9,408 bases of DNA from Dehalococcoidia bacterium (GTDB lineage: Bacteria > Chloroflexota > Dehalococcoidia > SAR202 > UBA11138): the NCBI GenBank assembly GCA_012270665.1, contig JAAXHY010000258.1:1-9408 (forward strand), given 5' to 3'. The notes under the pieces are model-generated. The model was not told where the DNA came from and made no database searches. It was given only the letters and a program-made list of their open reading frames with translations. A program made the translations under genes and the position numbers. Below, one piece after another: positions 1-6,006 of the stretch (position 1 is its first letter; every line of letters starts with the position of its first letter).

Positions 1-419
1 TCCGGCGCCGGGCGCGGCAGCGTCCCGCCACGATTGACGAAGATCTGCTGGCTCAATGGGTGGTTCACACGCGCCTTCCAGTCGTGCGCGAACACCCCGT
101 CCTCGCCAAGAATCCCCTCGGTTATCTTCTCTGTCAGCGTTGGACCGTAAACCTGGAGCCGGTTCTCCTTTCCGACGCTCTGGTCCCAGCGGCACAGCAG
201 GAAGCACGGGTAGTCAATGTCGTGATCGAAATGGTGGTGCGTGAAGAACAGGTAATCAATCTCGGTCGGCCAAAGCCCCGCCTTCACCAGCTTGTGCGTA
301 GCCGCTGGGCCACAGTCCACCATTATCCGCTCATCGCCCGTTTGCAGAACGAACGAACTCCCGAACCTCGTCGGTGTCGGTGTCGGCGTCCCAGCTCCGA
401 GTACATAGATGCGCGTCAT
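1..419 (-). CDS. MBL-fold metallo-hydrolase (RNase Z/arylsulfatase-like), 3' part cut by window edge
   Basis: The first 139 residues of a metallo-beta-lactamase-fold hydrolase; the rest lies beyond the left edge. The protein opens MTRIYVLGAGTPTPTPTRFG, the typical first beta strand and Gly/Thr/Pro loop of RNase Z-like members. The metal-binding HxHxDH motif is at residues 61-66 (HHHFDH), preceded by the hydrophobic strand IDYLFF. An upstream Asp in MVDCGP (residues 33-38) also fits the family. Such enzymes bind two zinc (or similar) ions and hydrolyse phosphodiesters, sulfate esters, lactones or other esters; the substrate cannot be told from this part. The ATG is chosen because the family fold begins immediately after it; a short AGGG lies just upstream, a poor ribosome site. 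It is on the same strand as the upstream Uma2 gene with an 88-nt gap in which I see no terminator or clear promoter. Cytoplasmic, as there is no signal peptide. Confidence 0.88.
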   Translation of the reverse strand, partial: MTRIYVLGAGTPTPTPTRFGSSFVLQTGDERIMVDCGPAATHKLVKAGLWPTEIDYLFFTHHHFDHDIDYPCFLLCRWDQSVGKENRLQVYGPTLTEKITEGILGEDGVFAHDWKARVNHPLSQQIFVNRGGTLPRPAP

Positions 420-507
420 ATCCCTGCAACCACTCCTATGGACGCTAATCTCACTATTTCATGCTCCCTGAACGAACTAGGAATACCCAAACCCAATGTC
501 CGGTTCT

Positions 508-1209
508 CTACCCCCGCTCTCGCAGCCGCCGCAACTCCGACTCCAACTCGGCCATCCGCGCCTCGGCAGTCTCCCGCGCCGCCTCTAGCTCACTGGAAGT
601 CTGAAGCCAGCGCTCACCCACAGGGTCATACAGCCGTAGACTCCCACCTTCCCAGTGAAACTCTAGGTTCAGCGTCGGGCTGTGGCTCCAAATTCCGCCA
701 TCTGCGTCCTCTCGCATCTCCAATAGCCGGTACTCACCATCCACCAACCTCTCGCCGCGCAGCGCGAACCCGTAATGTTCCCCGCCGCTTGGATCGAACA
801 TCCAGTACTCCCCAACCTCCAGCTTCGCGTACAAATCCCGCTTCCAGCCCAGATCGTTCATCGCCGTACTTGGAGAACCTATCTCCAGCACGAAGTCTGG
901 CGACTTGCCCACCTCCCACAAAAGGTACGTATTGTTCCTCTCGAACGACTCCACGCTCACCCCAATCACCACGAAACAATCAGGAGCGATCCTCACCTGC
1001 GGATTGTTCTCCGCGTAGTAGATGAACATATCCCCCGAAATCACGATGTCGTCGCGCGTAGCGAAGAACAACGCCAGCATGGTAATTAGGTCGTGCATAT
1101 GCTTGGATTGATAGTATCCGTCAGGCAATGGCATACCATCCGTCTCGGGATAGAAGACTTCCGTCCGGGTTGATATGTCAGCGGTCAGTGCCGCGTTCCT
1201 TGCTACCAT
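508..1209 (-). CDS. Uma2 family (DUF820) PD-(D/E)XK nuclease-like protein with coiled-coil tail
   Basis: A 233-residue member of the Uma2 family (formerly DUF820), which has a restriction-endonuclease-like fold; the biological role of the family is largely unsettled. The nuclease core is visible: RIAPD at 73-77 (D77), DFVLEIGSPST at 105-115 (E109) and the helix DLGWKRDLYAKLEVGEYW with K123, the usual D...E...K set. Residues about 205-233 are rich in Glu, Ala, Arg and Leu and should form a short coiled coil, often found at the end of Uma2 proteins. I chose the ATG at 1209 because an AGGAGG sits six bases before it; a TTG six codons further upstream would place that ribosome site inside the gene. 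The protein is clearly paralogous to the plus-strand Uma2 at 3063 (shared LLWEVGK/PDFVLE/SPSTA.NDLG.KRDLYA). It lies 104 nt downstream of vsr on the same strand, so co-transcription with dcm-vsr is possible but not shown. Confidence 0.9.
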   Translation of the reverse strand: MVARNAALTADISTRTEVFYPETDGMPLPDGYYQSKHMHDLITMLALFFATRDDIVISGDMFIYYAENNPQVRIAPDCFVVIGVSVESFERNNTYLLWEVGKSPDFVLEIGSPSTAMNDLGWKRDLYAKLEVGEYWMFDPSGGEHYGFALRGERLVDGEYRLLEMREDADGGIWSHSPTLNLEFHWEGGSLRLYDPVGERWLQTSSELEAARETAEARMAELESELRRLRERG

Positions 1210-1215
1210 GCTCCG
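1210..1215 (-). promoter_or_regulatory. Edge of start-deciding RBS region for the minus-strand Uma2 gene
   Basis: Read on the minus strand, the bases before the ATG at 1209 are AGGAGGCGGAGC. The strong AGGAGG lies at about 1216-1221, with this six-base spacer following it. This selects the ATG over the TTG at 1227 as the translation start. Confidence 0.6.
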
Positions 1216-1313
1216 CCTCCTGCCCAAATACTACCACACCCCCACGCGCCACAATCACGCGCGGCCCATCGCCCATATCAACGAAATCACAGTTCCAGAC
1301 TATTCCCTCAGCG

Positions 1314-1724
1314 CTATCTCTCCAGAAACCCCACGAGCCGCCCTGTCGCCGCGTCCATGTCCCGTAACTCGCACTCCCACGATGTCAGCGCCGACCATCC
1401 TATCTCTTCCAGCAGCGACAGGTTGCGCTCATCCCTGGCGCGATTCCGTTCCAGCTTTGCTATCCAATAGTCGCGGTTCGTCGCCGGAATCCTAACCTGC
1501 TCGCAGCCGCGGTGATAATGCCAGAAGCACCCGTTCACGAAAACCACCTTGCGGCGCGATGGGAATACCAAGTCAGGACGACCGGGCAGGTCAGAGCGAT
1601 GCAGCCGGTAGCGATAACCCAGCCCGTGAAGCAGACGACGCACTCGCATCTCTGGCTTCATGCCCTTCGACTTGACCTGCGCCATTATCCTGCTGCGAAC
1701 TTCCGGCGATACTGTGTCCACCAT
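1314..1724 (-). CDS. vsr: Very short patch repair endonuclease Vsr
   Basis: A 136-residue, full-length DNA mismatch endonuclease. Vsr nicks DNA 5' of the T in T:G mismatches that come from deamination of 5-methylcytosine, starting very-short-patch repair with DNA polymerase I. The N-terminal recognition segment (SRIMAQVKSKGMKPEMRVRR) is typical. The catalytic PDLVF carries D51; GCFWHYHRGC at 65-74 supplies C66, W68, H69, H71 and C74, and C118 (SWECEL) completes the zinc site seen in E. coli Vsr (C66, H71, C73, C117). The PATNRDYW and RNRARDERN blocks are also conserved. The ATG at 1724 follows a GAGG eight bases upstream. It lies downstream of a C5-methyltransferase on the same strand, the usual partner, which supports a joint role of methylation and mutation avoidance. 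Start and product are secure; the sequence context it cuts depends on the unknown methylase site. Confidence 0.95.
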   Translation of the reverse strand: MVDTVSPEVRSRIMAQVKSKGMKPEMRVRRLLHGLGYRYRLHRSDLPGRPDLVFPSRRKVVFVNGCFWHYHRGCEQVRIPATNRDYWIAKLERNRARDERNLSLLEEIGWSALTSWECELRDMDAATGRLVGFLER

Positions 1725-1736
1725 AGCTGCGCCTCG

Positions 1737-1981
1737 CTAGAGGAATGTCACCCAGTCATCACTGTATCCTATGTTCTTGAGCAACTGCTCCGAGTTCTGT
1801 GGTTGAGGGACGCAGCGAATATGTCCTCCCAGTCATCACCGGACAACTGAGATCTTCCGACCGCGTTCAAGTAAACGATATTGCTTGCGATTGACAGAGT
1901 GATAGAGTCTGGAATCTGTCCGAGTGGATACGGCGTTGAACCCGTCCGTCTCCCGCGCAGTCTCGGTCCTTGATAAGCCAT
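1737..1981 (-). pseudogene. Possible remnant of a restriction-endonuclease-like gene, overlapping the dcm 3' end
   Basis: In the frame shifted by one from dcm, an ATG at 1981 preceded by GGAG (10-base spacing) opens a reading frame whose middle part looks like real protein: an amphipathic stretch ITLSIASNIVYLNAVGRSQL followed by SGDDWEDIFAASLN. It then degenerates to a stop at 1769. From about 1810 the dcm frame, downstream of dcm's own tandem TGA TGA, becomes protein-like (QNSEQLLKNIGYSDDWVTFL) and ends with TAG at 1737-1739, only 12 nt before the vsr ATG, the spacing expected of a real upstream operon gene. Joining the two pieces needs one frameshift or a larger deletion. I infer a decayed gene lying between methylase and vsr, the usual place for a restriction enzyme. 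No family is identified with certainty. It could instead be chance open frame plus a long dcm tail. Confidence 0.3.
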
Positions 1982-2945
1982 GAACCATCTTCTCCAAAAC
2001 TGCCTTCGCAACTGGCGCCGGAACCGCGTTGCCTGTCTGCTTCCGTATCTGTTGATAGCTGCCCGGCAGCTCGAACGATTCGGGGAAGCCTTGAAGCCTC
2101 AACATCTCTCTGGGTGTCAGCCGCCGCTCGCCATTCACTAGCAGGTAGTTGTAAGACGCCCCTGCCCGTAGAGCGCATGAGAATGGGTGGCTGCTTACAT
2201 TGCCCCCCTTGTTCTCATGCCAGATCGCCAACTCATACTCACTCTGGTGCTTTGCCTGCCGTTTGAGGCGTATGTGTTCACTCGCGAAATAGCGGTCGGG
2301 AACATTGCTCTCCAGCACGGTATCCAACGGTGGATGTCCTCCCAGCGGTTCGGGCCACTCGAACGGGACAGAATGATCCCGGAAGCCCACGATGAACGTT
2401 CGCTCCCGCTTCTGCGCCAACCCGAAATCCAGCGCGTTCAGCAGTTTCCAGTCCGTTCGATACCCTAACTCTTCCAGAACCTCGATAATCCTGGCCAGGG
2501 TCCGGCCTCTGTTGTGCGAAGACAACTGCCGCACGTTCTCCAACAGCACGGCGGTGGGCCTCTTGGTCTCTATCGTCTCGGCCAGATTGAAGAACAGCGT
2601 TCCCCGTACATCCTCGAATCCGCGCATCGCGCCGATTATGCTGAACGGCTGACACGGGAACCCCGCCATCAGAATGTCATGGTCAGGAATGCTATCGGGC
2701 CGAATCTCCGTGATGTCTCCGGCCGGTTCGATCCCGAAATTATGACGATAGGCGCGTCTCGCCTCTTTATCAATATCACAGGCGAATACGCACTCCATGT
2801 CCAACTGAGCCGCCGCTACATGAAAGCCGCCAATGCCGCAGAACATATCGGCGAATCTCAGCGGTGATTCGAGACCGTCATTCATCTCCGCCATCCAGTA
2901 CTTGATAATGCACTCGGAGCTAATTGTCTCTTGTGTGTAGCGCAT
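1836..2945 (-). CDS. dcm: DNA (cytosine-5-)-methyltransferase
   Basis: A 369-residue C5-cytosine methyltransferase that transfers a methyl group from S-adenosylmethionine to cytosine in a specific DNA site. All main motifs are present in order: motif I FADMFCGIGGF (31-41, SAM binding), motif IV GFPCQPFS (95-102, catalytic C98), motif VI ENV (136-138), motif VIII QKRER (178-182), motif IX RRLTPREMLRLQGFP (274-288) and motif X QIRKQTGNAVPAPVAKAV. The target-recognition region is about 190-273; the recognised sequence cannot be read from it. The start is uncertain: the ATG at 2945 overlaps the -10 of a TTGACA promoter, so translation may begin at M18 (2894) or M21 (2885), giving an N-terminus like M.HhaI. 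Residues after about 325 match no family motif and overlap a possible gene remnant in another frame. It is followed by vsr. No intact restriction partner is in the window, so it may be a solitary methylase or what is left of a restriction-modification pair. Confidence 0.93.
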   Translation of the reverse strand: MRYTQETISSECIIKYWMAEMNDGLESPLRFADMFCGIGGFHVAAAQLDMECVFACDIDKEARRAYRHNFGIEPAGDITEIRPDSIPDHDILMAGFPCQPFSIIGAMRGFEDVRGTLFFNLAETIETKRPTAVLLENVRQLSSHNRGRTLARIIEVLEELGYRTDWKLLNALDFGLAQKRERTFIVGFRDHSVPFEWPEPLGGHPPLDTVLESNVPDRYFASEHIRLKRQAKHQSEYELAIWHENKGGNVSSHPFSCALRAGASYNYLLVNGERRLTPREMLRLQGFPESFELPGSYQQIRKQTGNAVPAPVAKAVLEKMVHGLSRTETARETDGFNAVSTRTDSRLYHSVNRKQYRLLERGRKISVVR

Positions 2946-2973
2946 CCTACAAAGGCGCTCAAATATATGTCAA
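2944..2973 (-). promoter_or_regulatory. Putative sigma70-type promoter for dcm
   Basis: On the minus strand a perfect -35 TTGACA (2973-2968) is followed after 18 bases by TAGGAT (2949-2944), four of six matches to TATAAT. Transcription would start near 2937, inside the longest dcm reading frame, which argues for a downstream translation start. It is the only exact TTGACA I noticed in the divergent intergenic region. The -10 is imperfect, so it stays a candidate. Confidence 0.35.
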
Positions 2974-2982
2974 TGATTCTAT

Positions 2983-2991
2983 TGCTATAAT
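2983..2991 (+). promoter_or_regulatory. Putative extended -10 promoter for the plus-strand Uma2 gene
   Basis: TGCTATAAT is an exact extended -10 element (TGn before a consensus TATAAT), 72 bases before the ATG at 3063. No good -35 lies 16-18 bases upstream, where the sequence is AT-rich, but extended -10 promoters can work without one. It would give a leader of about 65 nt. It lies back to back with the candidate dcm promoter, so the two may influence each other. Confidence 0.4.
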
Positions 2992-3062
2992 CAGATCGCT
3001 GTTATTGTTTCTCCGAACGCTTTATCATTGAGTCACAGGAAAAGCCAGCGGGAGACAGTCTG

Positions 3063-3803
3063 ATGACAACACGCCAAGTCACGGTTGAACGGGTACTGCC
3101 CGACATCTTCTACGAAGATCCAGAACCCGTCGAGGACGGTATGCGGCAGGAAACGACGATAACCTTTCTGGCGTTCATACTCAGGTGGTGGTTCAGCCAA
3201 CGCCATGACGTGTTCGTGAGCGCGGGCGGCTTCATCTTCTGGAATCCGACCAACGGCAGCGAAAGGATCGCGCCAGATTGCTATATCGCGTTAGGAACTG
3301 ACCCGGACTTCGTCTATCAGTTCCCCAACTACTTCCTCTGGGAAGTGGGCAAACCGCCCGACTTCGTATTGGAAGTGGCTTCTCCAAGCACAGCGTCCAA
3401 CGATCTGGGGCACAAGCGCGACCTGTACGCGGAGTTGGGCATCGCTGAATACTGGAAGTTAGACCCTACGGGGGGCGAGTTGTACGGAGCCCCGTTGGTC
3501 GGAGAGCGTCTGGTAGAAGGCGAGTACATCGCATACGAGTTGAACACCGAGCCGGACGGTTCGGTATGGTCGCGGAGCGAAGTTCTGGACTTGGACTTTC
3601 GCTGGGACGGCGAGCGGTTCGAGATACGTAATCCTCTGACCGGGGAGACGATAGACCCGCGAGTCAGTATCGAGTCGGAACGCCGAGTGCGTCTCGAGTC
3701 CGAGGCTTGCGCCGAGTCGGAACGCCGAGCGCGTCTTGAACTAGAGGAGCGCGTCCAAAGGCTCGTGAAAGAGAACGAACGACTGCGCCAACAGCAGTCC
3801 TAA
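3063..3803 (+). CDS. Uma2 family (DUF820) PD-(D/E)XK nuclease-like protein with repeat-containing coiled-coil tail
   Basis: A 246-residue Uma2-family protein, paralogous to the one at 508-1209 and divergent from dcm. The restriction-endonuclease-like core is intact: RIAPDCYIALG (D72), LWEVGKPPDFVLEVASPST (E104) and NDLGHKRDLYAELGIAEYW (K118). Residues about 198-246 are almost entirely Glu, Arg, Leu, Ala and Ser and should form a coiled coil; here an internal duplication repeats ESERR(V/A)RLE at a 14-residue interval. The ATG at 3063 has GGGAG eight bases upstream and a candidate extended -10 promoter 72 bases before it. Uma2 genes occur in many copies in some bacteria, often without an evident operon, and their function is unsettled. 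A link to DNA damage, defence or the neighbouring methylase is conceivable but rests only on position. Cytoplasmic; no signal or membrane segment. Confidence 0.9.
   Translation: MTTRQVTVERVLPDIFYEDPEPVEDGMRQETTITFLAFILRWWFSQRHDVFVSAGGFIFWNPTNGSERIAPDCYIALGTDPDFVYQFPNYFLWEVGKPPDFVLEVASPSTASNDLGHKRDLYAELGIAEYWKLDPTGGELYGAPLVGERLVEGEYIAYELNTEPDGSVWSRSEVLDLDFRWDGERFEIRNPLTGETIDPRVSIESERRVRLESEACAESERRARLELEERVQRLVKENERLRQQQS
3672..3740 (+). repeat. Imperfect tandem duplication in the Uma2 coiled-coil tail
   Basis: Two 27-base copies begin at 3672 and 3714, both starting GAGTCGGAACGCCGAG, 42 bases (14 codons) apart. They encode ESERRVRLE and ESERRARLE. The copies differ at only a few bases, so the duplication is recent or kept similar, and it lengthens the coiled coil by two heptads. 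Confidence 0.8.
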
Positions 3804-3871
3804 CGATAACAAGAAACAGGGTGGGTTTTGGAACTGAATCTTCCTAGCCCCGCATTTCTCAAATACTACTC

Positions 3872-3877
3872 AGGAGG
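3872..3877 (+). promoter_or_regulatory. Strong Shine-Dalgarno that fixes a GTG start
   Basis: AGGAGG lies six bases before the GTG at 3884, and no in-frame ATG lies near the conserved N-terminus. It makes the GTG the start of the SDR gene and yields the expected MGKLDGKVAVVTG beginning. Confidence 0.85.
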
Positions 3878-3883
3878 ACAATC

Positions 3884-4696
3884 GTGGGAAAACTCGATGG
3901 CAAGGTTGCCGTGGTCACCGGCGCGAGCCGAGGCATTGGTAGGGACATGGCGGTCGTGTTCGCGCGCGAAGGAGCCAAAGTCGTCGTATCCGCCCGCACC
4001 GAAAACGAGGGCGACTTCCGAATACCCGGCAGCATCCAGACCGCCGTGAACCGGATCACCGACGAGGGCGGCGAGGCCATAGGAATCCGCTGCGACGTAA
4101 CTCAGGAGGACGACTTCGCCGCGATGTACCAGAAAACCGTCGAGCAGTGGGGCCGCATTGACATTCTGGTCAACAACGCGGCCATCCTCATACCCGGAAC
4201 CGTAGAGGGTATGCAAGTCAGGCACTGGGACCTGCTGTACCGTGTAAACATCCGAGGCCCATTCCTCGGATGTAAGCTCGTCATCCCGTATATGAGAGAG
4301 CGGGGCGGTGGCCACATCATCAACATAAGCTCCGAGGGCGCAATCGGCCCGGGCGAAGGTCCCTATGAGTCGTCCAGGGCCGACGGCACGGCTTACGGCT
4401 CCGGCAAGGCACACCTCGAACGCTTCACGCAGGGACTCGCCAGCGAACTCTACCAGCACAACATCGCCGTGAACGCTCTCTCCCCCAGGGGCGCCATCGC
4501 CTCCGAGGGCCAGCGCTGGTTCAGGGGCGACAGGCCTTACACCGGCGCCCGCGAGGACGGCATCATCATGGGCGACGCCGGTGTGATAATCTGCCAGAAG
4601 GAGCCCAAGTCCTACACCGGCAAGATACTCTACGACGAAGATGTGCTCGCCGAAGCCGGCATAACCGACCTCTCTGCCTATCCCAGAATAGGATAG
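3884..4696 (+). CDS. SDR family NAD(P)-dependent oxidoreductase
   Basis: A 270-residue classical short-chain dehydrogenase/reductase, which oxidises alcohols or reduces carbonyls with NAD(H) or NADP(H). The Rossmann nucleotide site TGASRGIG is at 12-19, CDV at 70-72 (adenine contact), NNAA at 97-100, the structural/catalytic Asn at 122 (VNIRG), the catalytic Ser in NISS (149-150) and the YxxxK pair Y171/K175. The Arg in SAR (38) after the second beta strand hints at NADP preference, but this is weak. Relative to the basic family there is an extra loop at about 40-58 (after SARTENEGDF) and a longer substrate loop around 155-168. The start is GTG with a perfect ribosome site. The C-terminus is complete. 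Nothing next to it reveals the substrate. The gene is GC-rich like the right part of the window. It may be transcribed with the small gene that follows, 52 nt downstream. Confidence 0.93.
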   Translation: MGKLDGKVAVVTGASRGIGRDMAVVFAREGAKVVVSARTENEGDFRIPGSIQTAVNRITDEGGEAIGIRCDVTQEDDFAAMYQKTVEQWGRIDILVNNAAILIPGTVEGMQVRHWDLLYRVNIRGPFLGCKLVIPYMRERGGGHIINISSEGAIGPGEGPYESSRADGTAYGSGKAHLERFTQGLASELYQHNIAVNALSPRGAIASEGQRWFRGDRPYTGAREDGIIMGDAGVIICQKEPKSYTGKILYDEDVLAEAGITDLSAYPRIG

Positions 4697-4748
4697 AATC
4701 GGAGTGCTGCGGTAAGCTGATCTATCACCGTCGGGAGAACGGAAACTC

Positions 4749-5108
4749 ATGTTGATGACGGAACATATTCAGACAGCGCAAGACTTTCTCGAGAAATCGG
4801 ACCTGTACTTTGGAGAGGGAGACGTTCTTCAGGGTTCAGAGAAGATATGGGGAGCCGCAGCCCACGTTGTGATGGCCGCGGCTCAACAGAATGGCTGGCC
4901 TTTTGGCGATCATCGCTCTTTGAAGATTGCCGTCCGCAGGCTTGCCGACGAATATGATGAGCCGTACCTAGACGCTGCATTTGGAGTCGCCGAAAAATTT
5001 CATGCCAACTTCTATCACAAGTTTATGCAGGACTACGAATTCGACGAAGACCGCCCTGTGGTTCGTAGGTTCGTGGAGCGGATACACGCGCTGCTAGACC
5101 AGGATTAG
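4749..5108 (+). CDS. PaREP1-family / HEPN-like small protein
   Basis: A 119-residue, all-helical, soluble protein. The segment DVLQGSEKIWGAAAHVVMA (25-43) with the following GWPFGDHRSLKIAVRRLADE resembles PaREP1-family proteins, a group first named from archaea, thought to share the HEPN four-helix fold. HEPN proteins are often RNases or RNA-binding parts of toxin-antitoxin pairs; their active site is usually Rx4-6H, and an R107-x5-H113 does occur in the last helix (RRFVERIHAL), though I cannot show it is the active site. No nucleotidyltransferase or other antitoxin gene adjoins it, so the toxin role is not supported by context. The ATG at 4749 has GGGAG 11 bases upstream; a second in-frame ATG is at 4755 and is less well placed. 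Flanked by the SDR (52 nt) and the alpha/beta hydrolase (43 nt). Confidence 0.75.
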   Translation: MLMTEHIQTAQDFLEKSDLYFGEGDVLQGSEKIWGAAAHVVMAAAQQNGWPFGDHRSLKIAVRRLADEYDEPYLDAAFGVAEKFHANFYHKFMQDYEFDEDRPVVRRFVERIHALLDQD

Positions 5109-5151
5109 CGGCGCTAGGTTAATCCGCTACCCCACATTTGGAATAAGCCCA

Positions 5152-6006
5152 ATGCTCGCTGACCTCGTAGAAGTCACCACCCAGGACGGCGTCCTGCTCG
5201 GCGGCGCGTACTTCCCGCCGACCGTCGAACGCCGCTCCTCGACCGTCGAGGCCGTATGCTTCTTTCACGGAGACGGCGGCCACTTCTACCGCAAACTATA
5301 TCTGGAACTCGGCGCGCGCCTGGCCGCTCACGGGATAGCCTTCCTGGCCGCCAACAGGCGCGGGCACGACATCGTCTCCAACGGCGCTCTGGACGGACCG
5401 CTCGGTGGATATGCTCACGAGTCTGTAAACGACTCACGCCTCGACTATGCCGCATGGCTCGATCTTCTGAAAGAGCGCGGCCACACGAACATCGTCATCG
5501 GTGGACACAGCGGCGGCGCGGTCCGAGCGGTTTACGCGCACTCCAAAGAGCGATACCCCTCGGTGGCCGGTGTCGTAGCCGTCTCACCCGGAGAGTACGA
5601 CCACGAGAACCTGTTCGACCTCCATCCCGGCGAATTCGCCGATGCCTACTCATGGTGCGTAGAGCGTGTGGAATCGGGCGAACCCGATGCCTACATCAGG
5701 CCCGGTATGCCCTGGGGCTCGACCTGGACCGCCCGCGCCTTCATTGACTGCTTCAACCCCGACAACCGTTACAGCGTCTCCCGCCGCGCCGCCGAACTCG
5801 ACTGTCCCACGCTCTTCATATTCGGCTCTGAGGAATGCGGCGACGGTCCGAGTAAACTTCCGGTCTGCGGAGCGGCCATGCGAAGGCTGCGAGACGCCGG
5901 ACACGAACACGTCACCGTTCACGTCATAGATGGCGCCGACCACGGCTACCGGGAGCGCGATACCCAGCTATTCGCCGCCATCCTCGACTGGCTTTCGGAC
6001 CTCTAG
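5152..6006 (+). CDS. Alpha/beta hydrolase
   Basis: A 284-residue alpha/beta-hydrolase-fold protein. The oxyanion region FFHGDGGHFY (37-46) precedes the ANRRGHD segment (67-73). The nucleophile elbow GHSGG has S120, the late strand TLFIFGSEE (220-228) can supply the acid, and the catalytic His is H264 in DGADHGY. The spacing is that of esterases, lipases and related acyl hydrolases; the substrate is unknown. No signal peptide is seen, so it is probably cytoplasmic. The ATG at 5152 fits the family start (VTTQDGVLLGG follows), but only a weak GGA lies upstream, so the exact start is less certain than the fold. Its last 39 bases overlap the end of the convergent MscS gene, and no terminator hairpin separates them. 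Confidence 0.88.
   Translation: MLADLVEVTTQDGVLLGGAYFPPTVERRSSTVEAVCFFHGDGGHFYRKLYLELGARLAAHGIAFLAANRRGHDIVSNGALDGPLGGYAHESVNDSRLDYAAWLDLLKERGHTNIVIGGHSGGAVRAVYAHSKERYPSVAGVVAVSPGEYDHENLFDLHPGEFADAYSWCVERVESGEPDAYIRPGMPWGSTWTARAFIDCFNPDNRYSVSRRAAELDCPTLFIFGSEECGDGPSKLPVCGAAMRRLRDAGHEHVTVHVIDGADHGYRERDTQLFAAILDWLSDL

Noticed and set aside
60..1025. A long plus-strand open frame opposite the MBL and Uma2 genes
   Set aside because: It lies antisense to two genes with clear family motifs, and its translation is Pro/Ser/Arg-rich low-complexity sequence, typical of a shadow frame.
1216..1240. TGGTAGTAT as an extended -10 promoter for the minus-strand Uma2
   Set aside because: Transcription from it would begin inside or after the AGGAGG ribosome site, so it could not serve this gene; no supporting -35 was found.
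1178..1276. A 32-codon minus-strand frame (MGDGPRVIVARGG...) in the vsr-Uma2 gap, overlapping the Uma2 start
   Set aside because: It has no ribosome binding site, is short, and its Val/Gly-rich reading follows from a G-rich stretch. A homology search would be needed to revive it.
3866..4750. A 294-codon minus-strand frame opposite the SDR gene
   Set aside because: The SDR on the other strand has all catalytic motifs and a perfect ribosome site; this frame has no recognisable domain.
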